The notes beneath the pieces are model-generated. The model searched no databases, was not told where the DNA came from, and was given only the letters and a program-made list of their open reading frames with translations. The position numbers and the translations under genes were made by a program. Positions 16,294-25,785 of a stretch of 64,000 nucleotides of DNA are shown piece by piece. The stretch comes from BOG-931 sp963761525. GTDB lineage: Bacteria > Pseudomonadota > Alphaproteobacteria > Rhizobiales > Xanthobacteraceae. Numbering within the stretch: position 1 is the first letter of the stretch; the number at the start of each line of letters is the position of its first letter. The stretch spans positions 310,001 to 374,000 of the forward strand of contig CAVXHG010000006.1 in the NCBI GenBank assembly GCA_963761525.1. Direction: 5' to 3'.

Positions 16294-17526
16294 ATGACCG
16301 ACGATTTTGTTTCCGCCCCATCGCTGCTTCACCACCGGCCCTATGTGCAGTTCCTCTACGTACGGATTGCCGCCTCGATTGCGCTTCAGGTCCAGGCCGT
16401 CGCGGTGGGCTGGCAGATGTATGCCCTGACCCATAGTCCGTTCCAACTTGGCCTGATCGGGCTTGTGCAATTCGTGCCCGCCGTTGGGCTGTTCCTCGCC
16501 ACCGGCCATGCCGCGGACCGCTACGATCGCCGTCTGATCGCATCGACCGCGCAGACCATCGAAGCGATTGCCGTTGCGGTGCTGGCCTTCGCTATCGGCA
16601 GCGGTTACCTGACCCCCGGCCTGTTGCTGACAATGGCGTTCATTATCGGCATCGGCCGTGCCTTCGAGCAACCGAGCCTGCAAACCGCACTGCCAAACAT
16701 CGTACCGGCAAATGCACTGCCCCGCGCCATCGCCGGCTCGACCTCGGCATCCCAGATTGCGGTTGTCGCCGGCCCAGCCCTCGGCGGCGTACTGATTGCG
16801 CTAAGTCCAACGATCGTCTTCGCCATCTGCGCTGTGCTGTGGTTTTCGTCAGCGCTCGTCATGCGCAACATCGCCATGGAGCGATCGGCTACAAAGCGTG
16901 AACCAGTGGATGTGAAGCGGCTTTTCAGCGGACTAGTCTTCATCGGCCAGCACAAGGTCGTGCTCGGCGCCATCCTGCTCGACTTGCTTGCCGTGCTGCT
17001 GGGAAACGCGACCGGTCTGCTGCCAATCTTTGCGCGCGATATCTTCATGGTTGGACCTCTAGGCTTCGGCGCACTGCGCGCAGCCCCCGCCGCCGGCGCG
17101 TTATTGTCGGCGCTGACTTTGACGCGTTGGCCGATCTCGCGTCAGGTTGGTCACCTCATGTTTGCCGCAGTAGCGACTTTCGGGACGGGGACGATTCTGC
17201 TGGCGTTGTCGCCGAGCCTGCCGTTCGCAATGGGAGCAATGTTCATTGTCGGCGCTGCCGACACCGTGAGCGTGGTCATCCGGCAATCGTTACTATTACT
17301 GCACACGCCTGATGAGATGCGCGGAAGGGTCTTTGCTGTGAGTTCGATGTTCACCGGCACCTCCAACCAGCTCGGCGATTTCCGTGCCGGCTCGGCGGCA
17401 GCGCTGCTCGGCACCATTCCAGCGGTACTGATCGGAGGCTGCAGTACGCTTGCGGTGGTGGCGGTCTCGACCCGTCTCTTCCGCACGCTCTTTCAGACTG
17501 ACAGATACGAACCGACGGCTCAGTAA
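16294..17526 (+). CDS. MFS transporter, EntS-like efflux type (MFS_3)
   Basis: 410-residue major facilitator with 12 predicted TM helices. Loop 2-3 has the MFS-A motif in the form 'GHAADRYDRRL' (about residues 71-81), and the second half repeats it as 'TPDEMRGRVFAV' (about 337-348). The overall pattern resembles drug or siderophore exporters (EntS/DUF894 group). Substrate unknown; no siderophore genes are near. The start lies just after a terminator, so it probably uses its own promoter within the palindromic region or read-through. Confidence 0.88.
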   Translation: MTDDFVSAPSLLHHRPYVQFLYVRIAASIALQVQAVAVGWQMYALTHSPFQLGLIGLVQFVPAVGLFLATGHAADRYDRRLIASTAQTIEAIAVAVLAFAIGSGYLTPGLLLTMAFIIGIGRAFEQPSLQTALPNIVPANALPRAIAGSTSASQIAVVAGPALGGVLIALSPTIVFAICAVLWFSSALVMRNIAMERSATKREPVDVKRLFSGLVFIGQHKVVLGAILLDLLAVLLGNATGLLPIFARDIFMVGPLGFGALRAAPAAGALLSALTLTRWPISRQVGHLMFAAVATFGTGTILLALSPSLPFAMGAMFIVGAADTVSVVIRQSLLLLHTPDEMRGRVFAVSSMFTGTSNQLGDFRAGSAAALLGTIPAVLIGGCSTLAVVAVSTRLFRTLFQTDRYEPTAQ

Positions 17527-17609
17527 GGCTGGAACCGAGCAGCCAGCTGCGGCATCATATTGCCGACGAAATACAGTGATTCATGCCGGGAGCGACAAAG
17601 GATGATTGC

Positions 17610-18446
17610 ATGCCACTCCACAGTTCCCGGGTAGCTCATTTAAGCCAGTTTTTTATAGTAGTTCTGTTGTTGCTCCGCTCCGGCACGGCATTCGCGCAAA
17701 CCGCGACCGCACCGTGCGGCGGCGACTTCGGTGCCTGGCTTGAGGCCTTCAAGACTGAGGCAGCGGCCCAGGGTATTTCGCAACGCGCGATCCAGGCCAG
17801 CCTAACGGGTGTGACCTACGATCCCGCGATTATCGCACGCGACCATGCCCAGGGCGTATTCAAGCAAAGTTTTGAGCAGTTCTCCGGCCGCATGGTCCCG
17901 CCGCGAATGACGCGCGCCAAAAACAAGCTAATCCAGTACGGCTCAATCCTCGGCCGCATCGAACAGCAATACGGCGTGCCGGGCGAAGTCATCGTCGCCA
18001 TCTGGGGCCTCGAAACCGACTTCGGTGCAGGCAACGGCAACTTCCCCACCATCCGCTCGCTGGCCACGCTGGCTTACGACTGCCGCCGTCCCGATAAATT
18101 CCGTAGTGAGCTTCTTGCCGCTCTCAAGATCGTCGATCGCGGCGACATGGCGCCCGGCGATATGCACGGCGCCTGGGCTGGAGAAATCGGACAGACACAA
18201 TTCTTGCCGTCATCTTATCTGAAATACGCCGTGGACTTTGACGGTAACGGCCGGCGCGACCTCATTCATGACGTATCGGACGTTCTCGCATCAACGGCGA
18301 ATTATCTGAAGGGTTACGGCTGGCAGCCCGGCAAACCTTGGGACGAGGGCACGCCGAACTTCCAGGTTCTGCTGCAATGGAATGCGTCGCAGGTCTATAC
18401 CAAGACCGTAGCCTATTTCGCCGACCAGCTTGCTGCCGGTCACTGA
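17610..18446 (+). CDS. Lytic murein transglycosylase (MltB-like, SLT_2)
   Basis: 278-residue periplasmic enzyme that cleaves peptidoglycan between MurNAc and GlcNAc with 1,6-anhydro bond formation. Start at 17610 has AAAGGA 8 bases upstream and gives a signal peptide ending 'GTAFAQ'; the longer frame to 17583 has no such site. Catalytic glutamate lies in 'IWGLETDFGAGNG', followed by 'GEIGQTQFLPSSY' and 'DFDGNGRRDLIHDVSDVLAS', all MltB-family motifs. The C-terminal peptidoglycan-binding domain often found in relatives is absent, which makes this the short form. Confidence 0.92.
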   Translation: MPLHSSRVAHLSQFFIVVLLLLRSGTAFAQTATAPCGGDFGAWLEAFKTEAAAQGISQRAIQASLTGVTYDPAIIARDHAQGVFKQSFEQFSGRMVPPRMTRAKNKLIQYGSILGRIEQQYGVPGEVIVAIWGLETDFGAGNGNFPTIRSLATLAYDCRRPDKFRSELLAALKIVDRGDMAPGDMHGAWAGEIGQTQFLPSSYLKYAVDFDGNGRRDLIHDVSDVLASTANYLKGYGWQPGKPWDEGTPNFQVLLQWNASQVYTKTVAYFADQLAAGH

Positions 18447-18460
18447 CCCGAAAACATCAC

Positions 18461-19150
18461 TCAAGCAGCCGCAAGCCACCGTTCGAGAAAGACGCTAAGC
18501 CAGGCTCGTGCCGAGTGATCGTAAACCGCACGATCGGCGAAATGCGTGTCGCGTGGCCGCGCGCCGGGAAGCTCCATGCGATCATGCCCACGTGTCGTCC
18601 ATCGATGCATCATGGCGTGAGTCACATCCGGGTGAAATTGAAGCGCATAGCCGGAGCCGTGGCGAAGCGCCTGCACTTCAAACGTATCGCCTTCCGCCAG
18701 AAGCTCTGCGCCGCGCGGCACGTCAAAACCTTCGCGATGCCACTGATAGACACACTCTGGCCACTGCTCGACCAGCGAGAAACCGGCAGCTGTCGGGCGG
18801 ATCGGGTAGTAGCCAATCTCCGCATGACCGTCCGGATGACGGAAGACCTTGCCGCCGAGATGATTGACGAACATCTGCGCGCCAAGGCAGATACCGAGAA
18901 ACGGCTTGTTCTCTTTGAGCGGCACGCCAATCCATTCAGTCTCGCAGCGGATGAATGCATCCTGGTCGTTGGCGCTCATCGGACCGCCAAAGATGATGGC
19001 TGCGGCATGCTCCGCCATGGTTTCCGGTAACGGGTCGCCGAAGCGCGGCCGGCGCACGTCGAGATGGTAGCCAAGATCGCGCAAGGCGTTGCCGACACGG
19101 CCGGGCGTTGAATTTTCCTGGTGCAGAACGATCAGGATCGAATTTTGCAT
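18461..19150 (-). CDS. Class I glutamine amidotransferase (GuaA-N-like)
   Basis: 229-residue GATase1-fold protein. Catalytic cysteine is in 'FLGICLGAQM' (about residue 90) and the His-x-Glu-type site in 'ALQFHPDVTH' has Asp in place of the usual Glu. The oxyanion region 'IIFGGPMSAND' is typical of the stand-alone 'GMP synthase-glutamine amidotransferase' group, which lacks the ATP pyrophosphatase domain and whose partner is unknown. Some relatives hydrolyse gamma-glutamyl compounds. The start was set at 19150 (MQNSILIVLHQE); eight upstream codons are possible but look unlike relatives. It ends 14 bases from the convergent transglycosylase. Confidence 0.87.
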   Translation of the reverse strand: MQNSILIVLHQENSTPGRVGNALRDLGYHLDVRRPRFGDPLPETMAEHAAAIIFGGPMSANDQDAFIRCETEWIGVPLKENKPFLGICLGAQMFVNHLGGKVFRHPDGHAEIGYYPIRPTAAGFSLVEQWPECVYQWHREGFDVPRGAELLAEGDTFEVQALRHGSGYALQFHPDVTHAMMHRWTTRGHDRMELPGARPRDTHFADRAVYDHSARAWLSVFLERWLAAA

Positions 19151-19228
19151 TGGCGATTCGGGCAGCTTCCACAATTTTTGTACCGCGTTCGCCTGCGAAA
19201 TTGAAGATTTTAACGAGCCTGCCGTGAG

Positions 19229-20002
19229 CTACCTGTCGCGCTTGCGCTGGTCCACGAGCCGCAACAGCAACGCGTGCGGAACGAAGCGTAACAGCAATAC
19301 CGCAATTTTGTTGCCGAAGCCGGCAACAACGACACGCTTGCCGCGCATGAGCCCGTCGTAGCCGATTTGCGCGACTCGATCGGGCGGAACCAGGATAGCT
19401 CGCGCCGCGCTATCGATCCGCATGCCGGAGCGCGCCTGAAATTCGGTTATGACCGGTCCCGGGCACAGCGCGGTTACGCGCACACCACGGCTGGCAAGCT
19501 CTTGGTGTAGTGCTTCGCTGAACGACAACACGAAAGCCTTCGTGGCGAAATAAACTGCCATGCTGGGGCCCGGCAAAAATGCCGCGACCGAAGCTACATT
19601 GAGGATGCCGCCGCGATGACGCACAAGACTGTCGGCAAAGATCAGCGACAATTCGGTGAGCGCACGGATATTCAAATCGATCATACCGAGCTGTTCGTCC
19701 CGCGACAGCGCAGTCGCGGAGCCGGTCAGGCCAAAGCCGGCGTTATTGACGACAATCTCCGGCTCAAGTTCGAGCAGGAGAAGCTGTTCCCGAATCTTGT
19801 TCGCGGCGTCTCGCTGTTCGAGGTCTGCGGGCAGCACGACCGGACGCGGCTTGCCAGTCGCTGCGATCTCGTCGGCCAGAGCCTCAAGGCGGTCCTGACG
19901 CCGCGCGACAAGCACAAGTTCGTGACCATGTGCCGCGAACACCCGCGCCAGCTCCGCGCCGATGCCGGCGGAAGCGCCGGTGATCAGCGTGATGGCCTTC
20001 AT
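19229..20002 (-). CDS. Short-chain dehydrogenase/reductase (DltE/YqjQ-like)
   Basis: 257-residue classical SDR. Cofactor motif 'TGASAGIGAELARVF' (8-22), 'NNAGFG' (about 92-97), catalytic Ser in 'NVASVAAFLPG' and Tyr-Lys in 'YFATKAF'. An Arg-Arg after the second strand ('LVARRQDRLE') favours NADPH. The C-terminus (from about residue 225) has a hydrophobic stretch 'NKIAVLLLRFVPHALLLRLV' that probably anchors it to the membrane, as in the DltE-like 'SDR in lipid metabolism' group. Its ATG overlaps the TerB stop (ATGA), so the two genes are translationally coupled. Substrate unknown. Confidence 0.9.
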   Translation of the reverse strand: MKAITLITGASAGIGAELARVFAAHGHELVLVARRQDRLEALADEIAATGKPRPVVLPADLEQRDAANKIREQLLLLELEPEIVVNNAGFGLTGSATALSRDEQLGMIDLNIRALTELSLIFADSLVRHRGGILNVASVAAFLPGPSMAVYFATKAFVLSFSEALHQELASRGVRVTALCPGPVITEFQARSGMRIDSAARAILVPPDRVAQIGYDGLMRGKRVVVAGFGNKIAVLLLRFVPHALLLRLVDQRKRDR

Positions 20003-20472
20003 GCCTCGTTGCCGGAGTCCGACTCGCCGCTGACCTGACGGCGAAGCAAAATGCGCTCACGCGGCGAAACGCCCAGCAGGTCGGCAGCCCGCCAGACAAG
20101 ATTGTCTTCGAGTTCGTCGCGCTTGCCGTCGGCATAGACGATTTCCCACATCATCTCGACGATCCGGGCCCGGCCCTCCTCGTCGAGCGAGCGGTTGAGC
20201 TGATGGGTGAAATGATACAGATCGACCGCTTCGTGCTCAGCCGCAGTTGCCTTCTCGATCAGCTCTTCGGTCGCGGCCTCGTCAAGATTGAAGCGCTGTT
20301 TGATCACGGCATGGAGCTTGTCGTTCTCGCTCTGCGACATATCGCCGTCGATCGCGGCGGCATGGACCAGCATGGCAGCGGCGGCAAGCCGATAATCGTC
20401 CTCGCCGAACTGGCTTGGATGCTTTTCGCCGTCGACAAATTCGCTGATGAAATTTCTGAAAGATTCAAACAC
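19999..20472 (-). CDS. TerB-family (tellurite resistance/DjlA N-terminal-like) protein
   Basis: 157-residue all-helical TerB-domain protein; relatives include the co-chaperone-like N-terminus of DjlA and the metal-binding TerB, but these single-domain proteins have no defined role. Visible signature: 'YRLAAAAMLVHAAAIDGDMSQSENDKL' and 'MMWEIVYADGKRDELEDNLVWRAADLLGVS', each with an acidic D-G-x motif that can bind metal. The start is a GTG at 20472 ('MFESFRNFISEFV'), which fits relatives; a longer frame runs to 20610 but is not homologous to anything I recognise. Coupled to the downstream SDR by an ATGA overlap. Confidence 0.85.
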   Translation of the reverse strand: MFESFRNFISEFVDGEKHPSQFGEDDYRLAAAAMLVHAAAIDGDMSQSENDKLHAVIKQRFNLDEAATEELIEKATAAEHEAVDLYHFTHQLNRSLDEEGRARIVEMMWEIVYADGKRDELEDNLVWRAADLLGVSPRERILLRRQVSGESDSGNEA

Positions 20473-20593
20473 GCCTAGCCTCCATATAGGCTTGAGGTGG
20501 CATGTCGAAGGCAGGAAGTCTAGGGTTGAGCCTCCTGCCCCATCGCGAGTTTTATGGCCGAATAATACCTTCTTTCTCGGACAGGAGTTCGTC

Positions 20594-21608
20594 ATGCCGC
20601 CGTCAATCAACCGTCAGGTCCGTTTGAAGTCCCGACCGGATGGCATTCCGCAGGCCGAGAATTTCGAGATCGCCGAAACGGCCGTGCCTGAACTTTCCGA
20701 CCGGCAATTCCTGGTGCGCAACGAGTTTCTTTCGGTCGAGCCGGCCATGCGCGGCTGGGTGTCGGCGGCGGCGAACTATTCGACCCCGGTGGGCATCGGC
20801 GAGGTCATGCGTTCGTTTGCCGCCGGCACTGTCGTGGCGTCACGCCATCCCGATTATCCCGAGGGCCAGGCGGTCATGGGCTTGCTGGGCTGGCAGGACT
20901 ATGCGGTGTCGGACGGCAAATCGATCACCCGGAAGGTGAGAGAAAAAGATTTGCCGTTGTCGCTGTCGCTCGGAATTCTGGGATTGAACGGTGTCACTGC
21001 TTACTTCGGGCTGCTTGATGTCGGAGCGCCGCGACCGGGTGACACTGTCGTTGTCTCCACTGCGGCCGGTGCCGTCGGTTCGGCCGTCGGACAAATCGCC
21101 AAACTTTCCGGTTGCCGCACGGTTGGGCTCACCGGCGGCGCGACCAAGGTCAGGCTCTGCCGGGAGGAGTTCGGTTACGATGCCGCCATCGATTACAAAA
21201 CCGGCAATCTCGACGAGGCGCTCAAAGAAAGTTGTCCGCGCGGCGTCGACGTCTATTTCGACAATACGTCAGGCGTAATCAGCGACGCCGTGCTGCCGCA
21301 ACTCGCCATTGGCGCGCGCGTCGTCATCTGCGGCACGGCGTCCATTTCAAGCTGGGATCCGCCGCCGACGGGGCCGCGCGTCGAACGGCATATTCTGGTC
21401 AAGCGGGCGACGGATGTCGGGCTTTCTCGCCTTCGACTATCAGCATCGCTACGAAGAAGCGATTGCGCGGCTGGCGGCGTGGGTGCGCGACGGCCGCCTT
21501 CGTTATCGCGAGGAAATCCTCAATGGCATCGAGAATTGTCCAGGCGCGATTGCAGAGCTCTATCGCGGCGAAAACCTCGGCAAGCGGCTTATCCGGCTTG
21601 CTGTGTAG
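20594..21608 (+). pseudogene. NADPH-dependent curcumin reductase/2-alkenal reductase-like protein (MDR), frameshifted
   Basis: Leukotriene B4 12-hydroxydehydrogenase/CurA-type MDR enzyme that reduces conjugated double bonds with NADPH. Start ATG 20594 follows CAGGAG. N-terminal 'RLKSRPDGIPQAENFEI' and 'PAMRGWVS', cofactor loop 'VVVSTAAGAVGSAVGQIAKL', and 'GVDVYFDNTSG' are textbook. The frame breaks at base 21412-21413, where an extra G follows 'KRAT'. Without it the sequence continues 'MSGFLAFDYQHRYEEAIARL' to the stop at 21608, giving a full-length protein of about 337 residues. As it stands translation runs out of frame to 21769. Likely intact if the G is an error. Confidence 0.88.
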
Positions 21609-21611
21609 CGG

Positions 21612-22226
21612 CTATTGAATCGCCTTGCCGTCGTGATAGCTCTCTTCGAGCAATTGCAAATTGGCCTGGACGTAAGGATTGGATGGATCTTTCGCTTGCG
21701 CTTCCTGAAGCTTCTTGTGGGCGCGCTCGTAGTCGCCGCGCAGCATGTACGAGAAGCCCTGGTCGTTGAGAATCTCAGCCGTCGGACCGATGATATGAAT
21801 CGCCTGCGAATAGGCGCGATCGGAGAGATCGAACCGGTGCAGCCGATCGTAAGAAGCCGCAAGGCCGACCCAGGCTTCGGCATCGTTCGGATGCTTCTCT
21901 GCCGCAGTGCGGAAGCTCTTTTCAGCCAGCCCAAAGTTGTTGCTGCGGAAATATTTCTTGGCGAGTGACAAATCGTCGTTCGGATCGTCGCCAACGAGGC
22001 CTGGCTTCGACAGCGGGGCAACCGGTTCACCGCTTGGCCCGGGCTCGGCGGGCTGAGTGACGAAAGATCCGGTGACGTCGTTTGATCCGGTCGTGCTGTC
22101 CTGGGTGTCACTGGAGGCGGCGGGACTCGGCTTGAGCATATCGCCGAGCTTGGTCGAGCTCGAGCAAGCGCCAAGACTCGTCACAACAGCCATGACGATC
22201 ACGATCCGCGCCACTCGGACACTCAT
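21612..22226 (-). CDS. tadD: Tad pilus lipoprotein TadD (TPR protein)
   Basis: 204-residue outer-membrane-targeted lipoprotein acting as a pilotin-like assembly factor for the Tad secretin. Start at 22226 gives 'VTSLGACSSS', a proper lipobox with cysteine near residue 20; the longer frame to 22292 would bury it. After a Ser/Pro-rich linker, three TPR units occupy about residues 85-190 ('AKKYFRSNNFGLAEKSFRTA', 'AWVGLAASYDRLHRFDLSDR', 'ILNDQGFSYMLRGDYERAHK'). It is the last gene of the leftward cpa/tad operon, 160 bases after tadC. Confidence 0.92.
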   Translation of the reverse strand: MSVRVARIVIVMAVVTSLGACSSSTKLGDMLKPSPAASSDTQDSTTGSNDVTGSFVTQPAEPGPSGEPVAPLSKPGLVGDDPNDDLSLAKKYFRSNNFGLAEKSFRTAAEKHPNDAEAWVGLAASYDRLHRFDLSDRAYSQAIHIIGPTAEILNDQGFSYMLRGDYERAHKKLQEAQAKDPSNPYVQANLQLLEESYHDGKAIQ

Positions 22227-22386
22227 CACGCGCCTCGGATCACGATACGCCCAGCAATTAGCGCAACAATGCGAGCATAGGACCCGCCCCATCCGTGCCT
22301 GGACAGCACCGGACGGGCCGAAACTAGGCCACGATCGTTAAGATTTTCTCGATCAGGCTACCCGGCTGATTCCAGCCAGGAAAACC

Positions 22387-23346
22387 TCACCAATTACCGG
22401 TCGCCATGCGGACGATAATGGGACAGAGGATGACCACGAACAGCACTGGAAAGATGCAGATCATCATCGGCAGTGCGAGCTTTGCCGGTAGGCTGTAGGC
22501 CTTCTCCTCGGCGCGCGACAACCGCTTATGGCGCATGTCGTCGCTGTAGACCCGCAACGCCTCGCCAATGCTGGAACCCAACTCATCCGATTGCTGGATG
22601 AGTGTCGCAAATGAACGGGCTTCTTCAAGCCCAAGACGGTCACCCAGATGTTCGAGCGCTTCCGTCATGGTGCGGCCGGCGCGGATTTCGAGATTGGCCA
22701 TGTGGATATTGGCCGCAAGCGAGGGATAGGAATCGACCAGTTCGCGGCCGATCCGATCGAGCGCCGCTTCCATGCTCAGACCGGCGTCCGCGCACACCAC
22801 CAGCAAATCCATGAAGTCGGGAAACCCAGACTGATGCTGCACGCGTTTTTTTTCGATGATGCGGTCGAGAAAGAAGCTCGGCGCCAGATAACCGAATAAT
22901 CCCCCAACCATCAGGAAAAGCCAGAACGACGTCTTGCCGCCGAAGCCAAGCATCGGCAACAGAAAGAACGATGCACCTGTCACGGCGACCGCCGTCAGGC
23001 CGCGGGCTATAAAAAAGATGGCGGCGCCGTGCGGGCTGTAAATGCCGGCTTGTACCAACCGGCGGCGCAAAATCTTGACGTTTTCGTCGTCGACCGCGGA
23101 GTAATGCTTGGTGGTGTATTCGATCAGCTTCTGCGCCGCACGCAGTCCTGAATAACGCAGCGCGCGTCGGCCACCGGGCTCGTCGACATCGATGCTGACT
23201 CGCGCCGCGCGGCGGCGCACCGCTCCGCGCACTCGCACGCCGAGCATCACCGCGAACGCCAAGGTCGCGGTCGCGAGAAACACCAGTACCGTCAACATCG
23301 TCGACGCGCTGGTACCAAACATGGCGAAGGTTGCGGTTGGGTCCAT
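22387..23346 (-). CDS. tadC: Tad pilus inner-membrane platform protein TadC
   Basis: 319-residue type II secretion F-domain protein of the Tad system. N-terminal TM at about 12-33, a pair of TM helices around 110-150, the T2SSF domain about 165-290 ('DFMDLLVVCADAGLSMEAALDRI', 'SFATLIQQSDELGSSIGEALRVY', 'AEEKAYSLPAKLALPMM') and a C-terminal TM. Together with TadB it forms the base on which the ATPase TadA/CpaF drives pilin polymerisation. Four bases separate it from the tadB stop. Confidence 0.95.
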   Translation of the reverse strand: MDPTATFAMFGTSASTMLTVLVFLATATLAFAVMLGVRVRGAVRRRAARVSIDVDEPGGRRALRYSGLRAAQKLIEYTTKHYSAVDDENVKILRRRLVQAGIYSPHGAAIFFIARGLTAVAVTGASFFLLPMLGFGGKTSFWLFLMVGGLFGYLAPSFFLDRIIEKKRVQHQSGFPDFMDLLVVCADAGLSMEAALDRIGRELVDSYPSLAANIHMANLEIRAGRTMTEALEHLGDRLGLEEARSFATLIQQSDELGSSIGEALRVYSDDMRHKRLSRAEEKAYSLPAKLALPMMICIFPVLFVVILCPIIVRMATGNW

Positions 23347-23349
23347 CGG

Positions 23350-24324
23350 TCAGATCTTGAAGTTCACCATCTTGAACATGATGAGATTGCCTATGCTCAT
23401 CCAGCCGGCGGCGGAGAACAGCAATATCTTGGTCAAATGCTCGTGCCAGACCGAAGCGTAGAAATCGGGCGCGATGATCTGGATGATGCCGAACATGCCG
23501 ATCGGCAGCGCCGAGAGAATCATTGCTGAGGCACGTCCCTCGGACGCCAGCGCCCGGATTTTGCGGCGCATCTTGAAGCGTTGGCGGATAACGCCTGAAA
23601 GGTTATCCAGGATTTCCCCGAGATTGCCGCCGGTCGAACCCTGAATAGCGACCGCAGTCACAAACAGAGGCAAGTCGTCCGAGCCAATGCGGCCGTAAAG
23701 ATTGCGCATCGCAGTTTCCAGATCGGCGCCATACGTGACTTCGTCCGAGACCATGCCGAACTCGCTGCCGATCGGGTCGGGCATTTCGCGCCCGACCATG
23801 GCAATAGCGATCGGCACGGGATGACCAGCGCGCAGGCTGCGAACGATGATATCGAGGGCATCGGGAAACTGTGCGCCGAATTTTTTCTGCCGCCGCGCAC
23901 GCAACATTCGCAGCACCAAATAAGGCAGTGCCGTTGCGCTGAACAAGGCCGCGAACAGGGCCTGAAGCAGGCTGCCGCGGAATATCCACGTCAACAGGAA
24001 TGCCACAACAGTCGTGATCGCGATAATGATGAAAAGACGCGCAAAGCCGATAGTGAGGCCTGATTGCAGGATCAGGCGGTTGAGCGAAACCAGATCGAGC
24101 CGATAATTACCGCCGCTGGTCAGGCCGCGTTCACGCCGTAATTCGATCAGCACACTTTCGCGATCCGTGCGATCCTTTGACAGCATCAGCCGCCGATTAA
24201 TTTTGCTGCGATAGGAGGCCGCCGAGTAAGTCGTCAGATAGATGACTTCGAAGGTCAGGCCCACCGAAACGGCGATGAACAGCCAGACCAGATAGATCGG
24301 GTTGAAGTCGAGCAGAGCGCTCAT
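23350..24324 (-). CDS. tadB: Tad pilus inner-membrane platform protein TadB
   Basis: 324-residue paralogue of TadC with the same T2SSF fold: N-terminal TM (about 9-30), TM pair near 90-135, F-domain 'FPDALDIIVRSLRAGHPVPIAI' and 'LFVTAVAIQGSTGGNLGEIL', then 'KIRALASEGRASAMILSALP' and a C-terminal TM. The start codon overlaps the cpaF stop by four bases (ATGA), showing translational coupling to the motor ATPase. Confidence 0.95.
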   Translation of the reverse strand: MSALLDFNPIYLVWLFIAVSVGLTFEVIYLTTYSAASYRSKINRRLMLSKDRTDRESVLIELRRERGLTSGGNYRLDLVSLNRLILQSGLTIGFARLFIIIAITTVVAFLLTWIFRGSLLQALFAALFSATALPYLVLRMLRARRQKKFGAQFPDALDIIVRSLRAGHPVPIAIAMVGREMPDPIGSEFGMVSDEVTYGADLETAMRNLYGRIGSDDLPLFVTAVAIQGSTGGNLGEILDNLSGVIRQRFKMRRKIRALASEGRASAMILSALPIGMFGIIQIIAPDFYASVWHEHLTKILLFSAAGWMSIGNLIMFKMVNFKI

Positions 24325-25745
24325 AGCGGCTGCGACGGATCGAAATAGGTCCCCGGCAGCTTGATGCCCAAGGCGACCAGATCAGTAAGAAAGCGCGGCC
24401 GCACGCCAGTAGCCTGGAAGTGCCCCTGTACGGCGCCATCCGGAGCAGTGCCGGTGCGGATGAACTTGTAGACTTCCTGCATCTGGATGATGTCGCCTTC
24501 GAGACCGGTGATCTCGGCGATGCTCATGACCCGGCGCTTTCCATCGGACAGACGCGACAGCTGCACGATGATCCGGATCGCCGAGGCGATCTGGCCGCGA
24601 ATTGAGGAAACAGTCATCGGCAAGCCAGCCATGCCGATCATCTGCTCAAGACGCGAGATCGCGTCGCGTGGTGTATTGGCGTGGACCGTCGCCATCGAGC
24701 CTTCGTGACCGGTGTTCATGGCTTGCAGCATGTCGAAGGCTTCTTCGCCGCGGCACTCGCCAAGGATCACTCTGTCCGGACGCATACGCAGTGCATTCTT
24801 CACCAGGTCACGCTGGCGGATTTCACCCTTGCCCTCGATGCTCGGCGGCCGTGTTTCCATACGGCCAACGTGCGGCTGTTGCAGTTGCAATTCCGCGGCA
24901 TCCTCGATGGTAAGCAAGCGTTCTTTTTCGGAAATGAACGCCGAAAGCGCGTTCAGCATCGTCGTTTTGCCGGAGCCGGTACCGCCGGAAATAATCAAGG
25001 TGATGCGGGCCCGCACCGCAGCCGCGAGCAGTTCCGCCATTTGCGGCCGCAATGCACCGACGTCGACCAGCTTGTTCAAGTTGAACGGCTTCTTGGAGAA
25101 TTTACGGATCGACACCAGCGGACCATCGATTGCCACCGGGCGCACCGCGACGTTAACGCGGGAGCCGTCGAGCAGGCGGGCATCGCACATCGGATGCGAT
25201 TCATCGACACGCCGGCCGACTGCCGAAACGATCTTGTTGATGATGCGCAGCAGATGAGCCTCGTCCTTGAAGCGCACACCGGTCGGCTCGAGCACACCGC
25301 GGCGCTCAACATAGACGCACTCGTGACCATTGATCAGGATGTCATTGACGGTTTCGTCCTTGAGCAGCGGCTCAAGCGGACCGAGTCCGGTCATCTCGTC
25401 GAGAATTTCCGAGACGAAGTCGTTGAGCTCTTTCGTGTTGAGCGCCAACCGCTCGGTCAGGACATACTGCGAGACAAGCTGCTGGACGTGAGCACGCATG
25501 TCCTCTTCCGGCAGTTTTTCCAGCGCCGAAAGATTGATCTCCTCGATCAGCCGGCGGTGCAACCGGACCTTGGCATCAAGCACCTTATCGGTGAGCAGCG
25601 GATTGGCTGGCGCCGGCACGGCAGGCTCCGGCGCCGGTTGCTCCGGAAATGAATTCCAGGAAACGGTTTGCGCCGGAGCGCTCTCTTCGACCGCCGGAAC
25701 GATTGCCGGAGCGGCGACGCGATGGGTAGAGAAACGACCGGTCAT
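24321..25745 (-). CDS. cpaF: Tad pilus assembly ATPase CpaF/TadA
   Basis: 474-residue secretion ATPase of the GspE/VirB11 superfamily that powers Tad/Flp pilus assembly. After a Pro/Ala-rich N-terminus comes the N-terminal domain 'PLLKDETVNDILINGHECVYVER', then Walker A 'ISGGTGSGKTTMLNAL', the Asp box 'TIEDAAELQL', Walker B 'PDRVILGECRGEEAFDMLQAMNTGHEGS' and the His box 'ATVHANTPRDAISRLEQM'. All catalytic elements are intact. Lies between cpaE and tadB. Confidence 0.97.
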   Translation of the reverse strand: MTGRFSTHRVAAPAIVPAVEESAPAQTVSWNSFPEQPAPEPAVPAPANPLLTDKVLDAKVRLHRRLIEEINLSALEKLPEEDMRAHVQQLVSQYVLTERLALNTKELNDFVSEILDEMTGLGPLEPLLKDETVNDILINGHECVYVERRGVLEPTGVRFKDEAHLLRIINKIVSAVGRRVDESHPMCDARLLDGSRVNVAVRPVAIDGPLVSIRKFSKKPFNLNKLVDVGALRPQMAELLAAAVRARITLIISGGTGSGKTTMLNALSAFISEKERLLTIEDAAELQLQQPHVGRMETRPPSIEGKGEIRQRDLVKNALRMRPDRVILGECRGEEAFDMLQAMNTGHEGSMATVHANTPRDAISRLEQMIGMAGLPMTVSSIRGQIASAIRIIVQLSRLSDGKRRVMSIAEITGLEGDIIQMQEVYKFIRTGTAPDGAVQGHFQATGVRPRFLTDLVALGIKLPGTYFDPSQPL

Positions 25746-25785
25746 AACTGTACTTTACCTATGACTGAACTTCGTCTTTGGTCGC

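Noticed and set aside
24681..25652. Long rightward frame of 323 residues inside cpaF
   Set aside because: Antisense shadow of cpaF, His/Arg/Gln-rich with no known pattern; cpaF on the other strand is certain.
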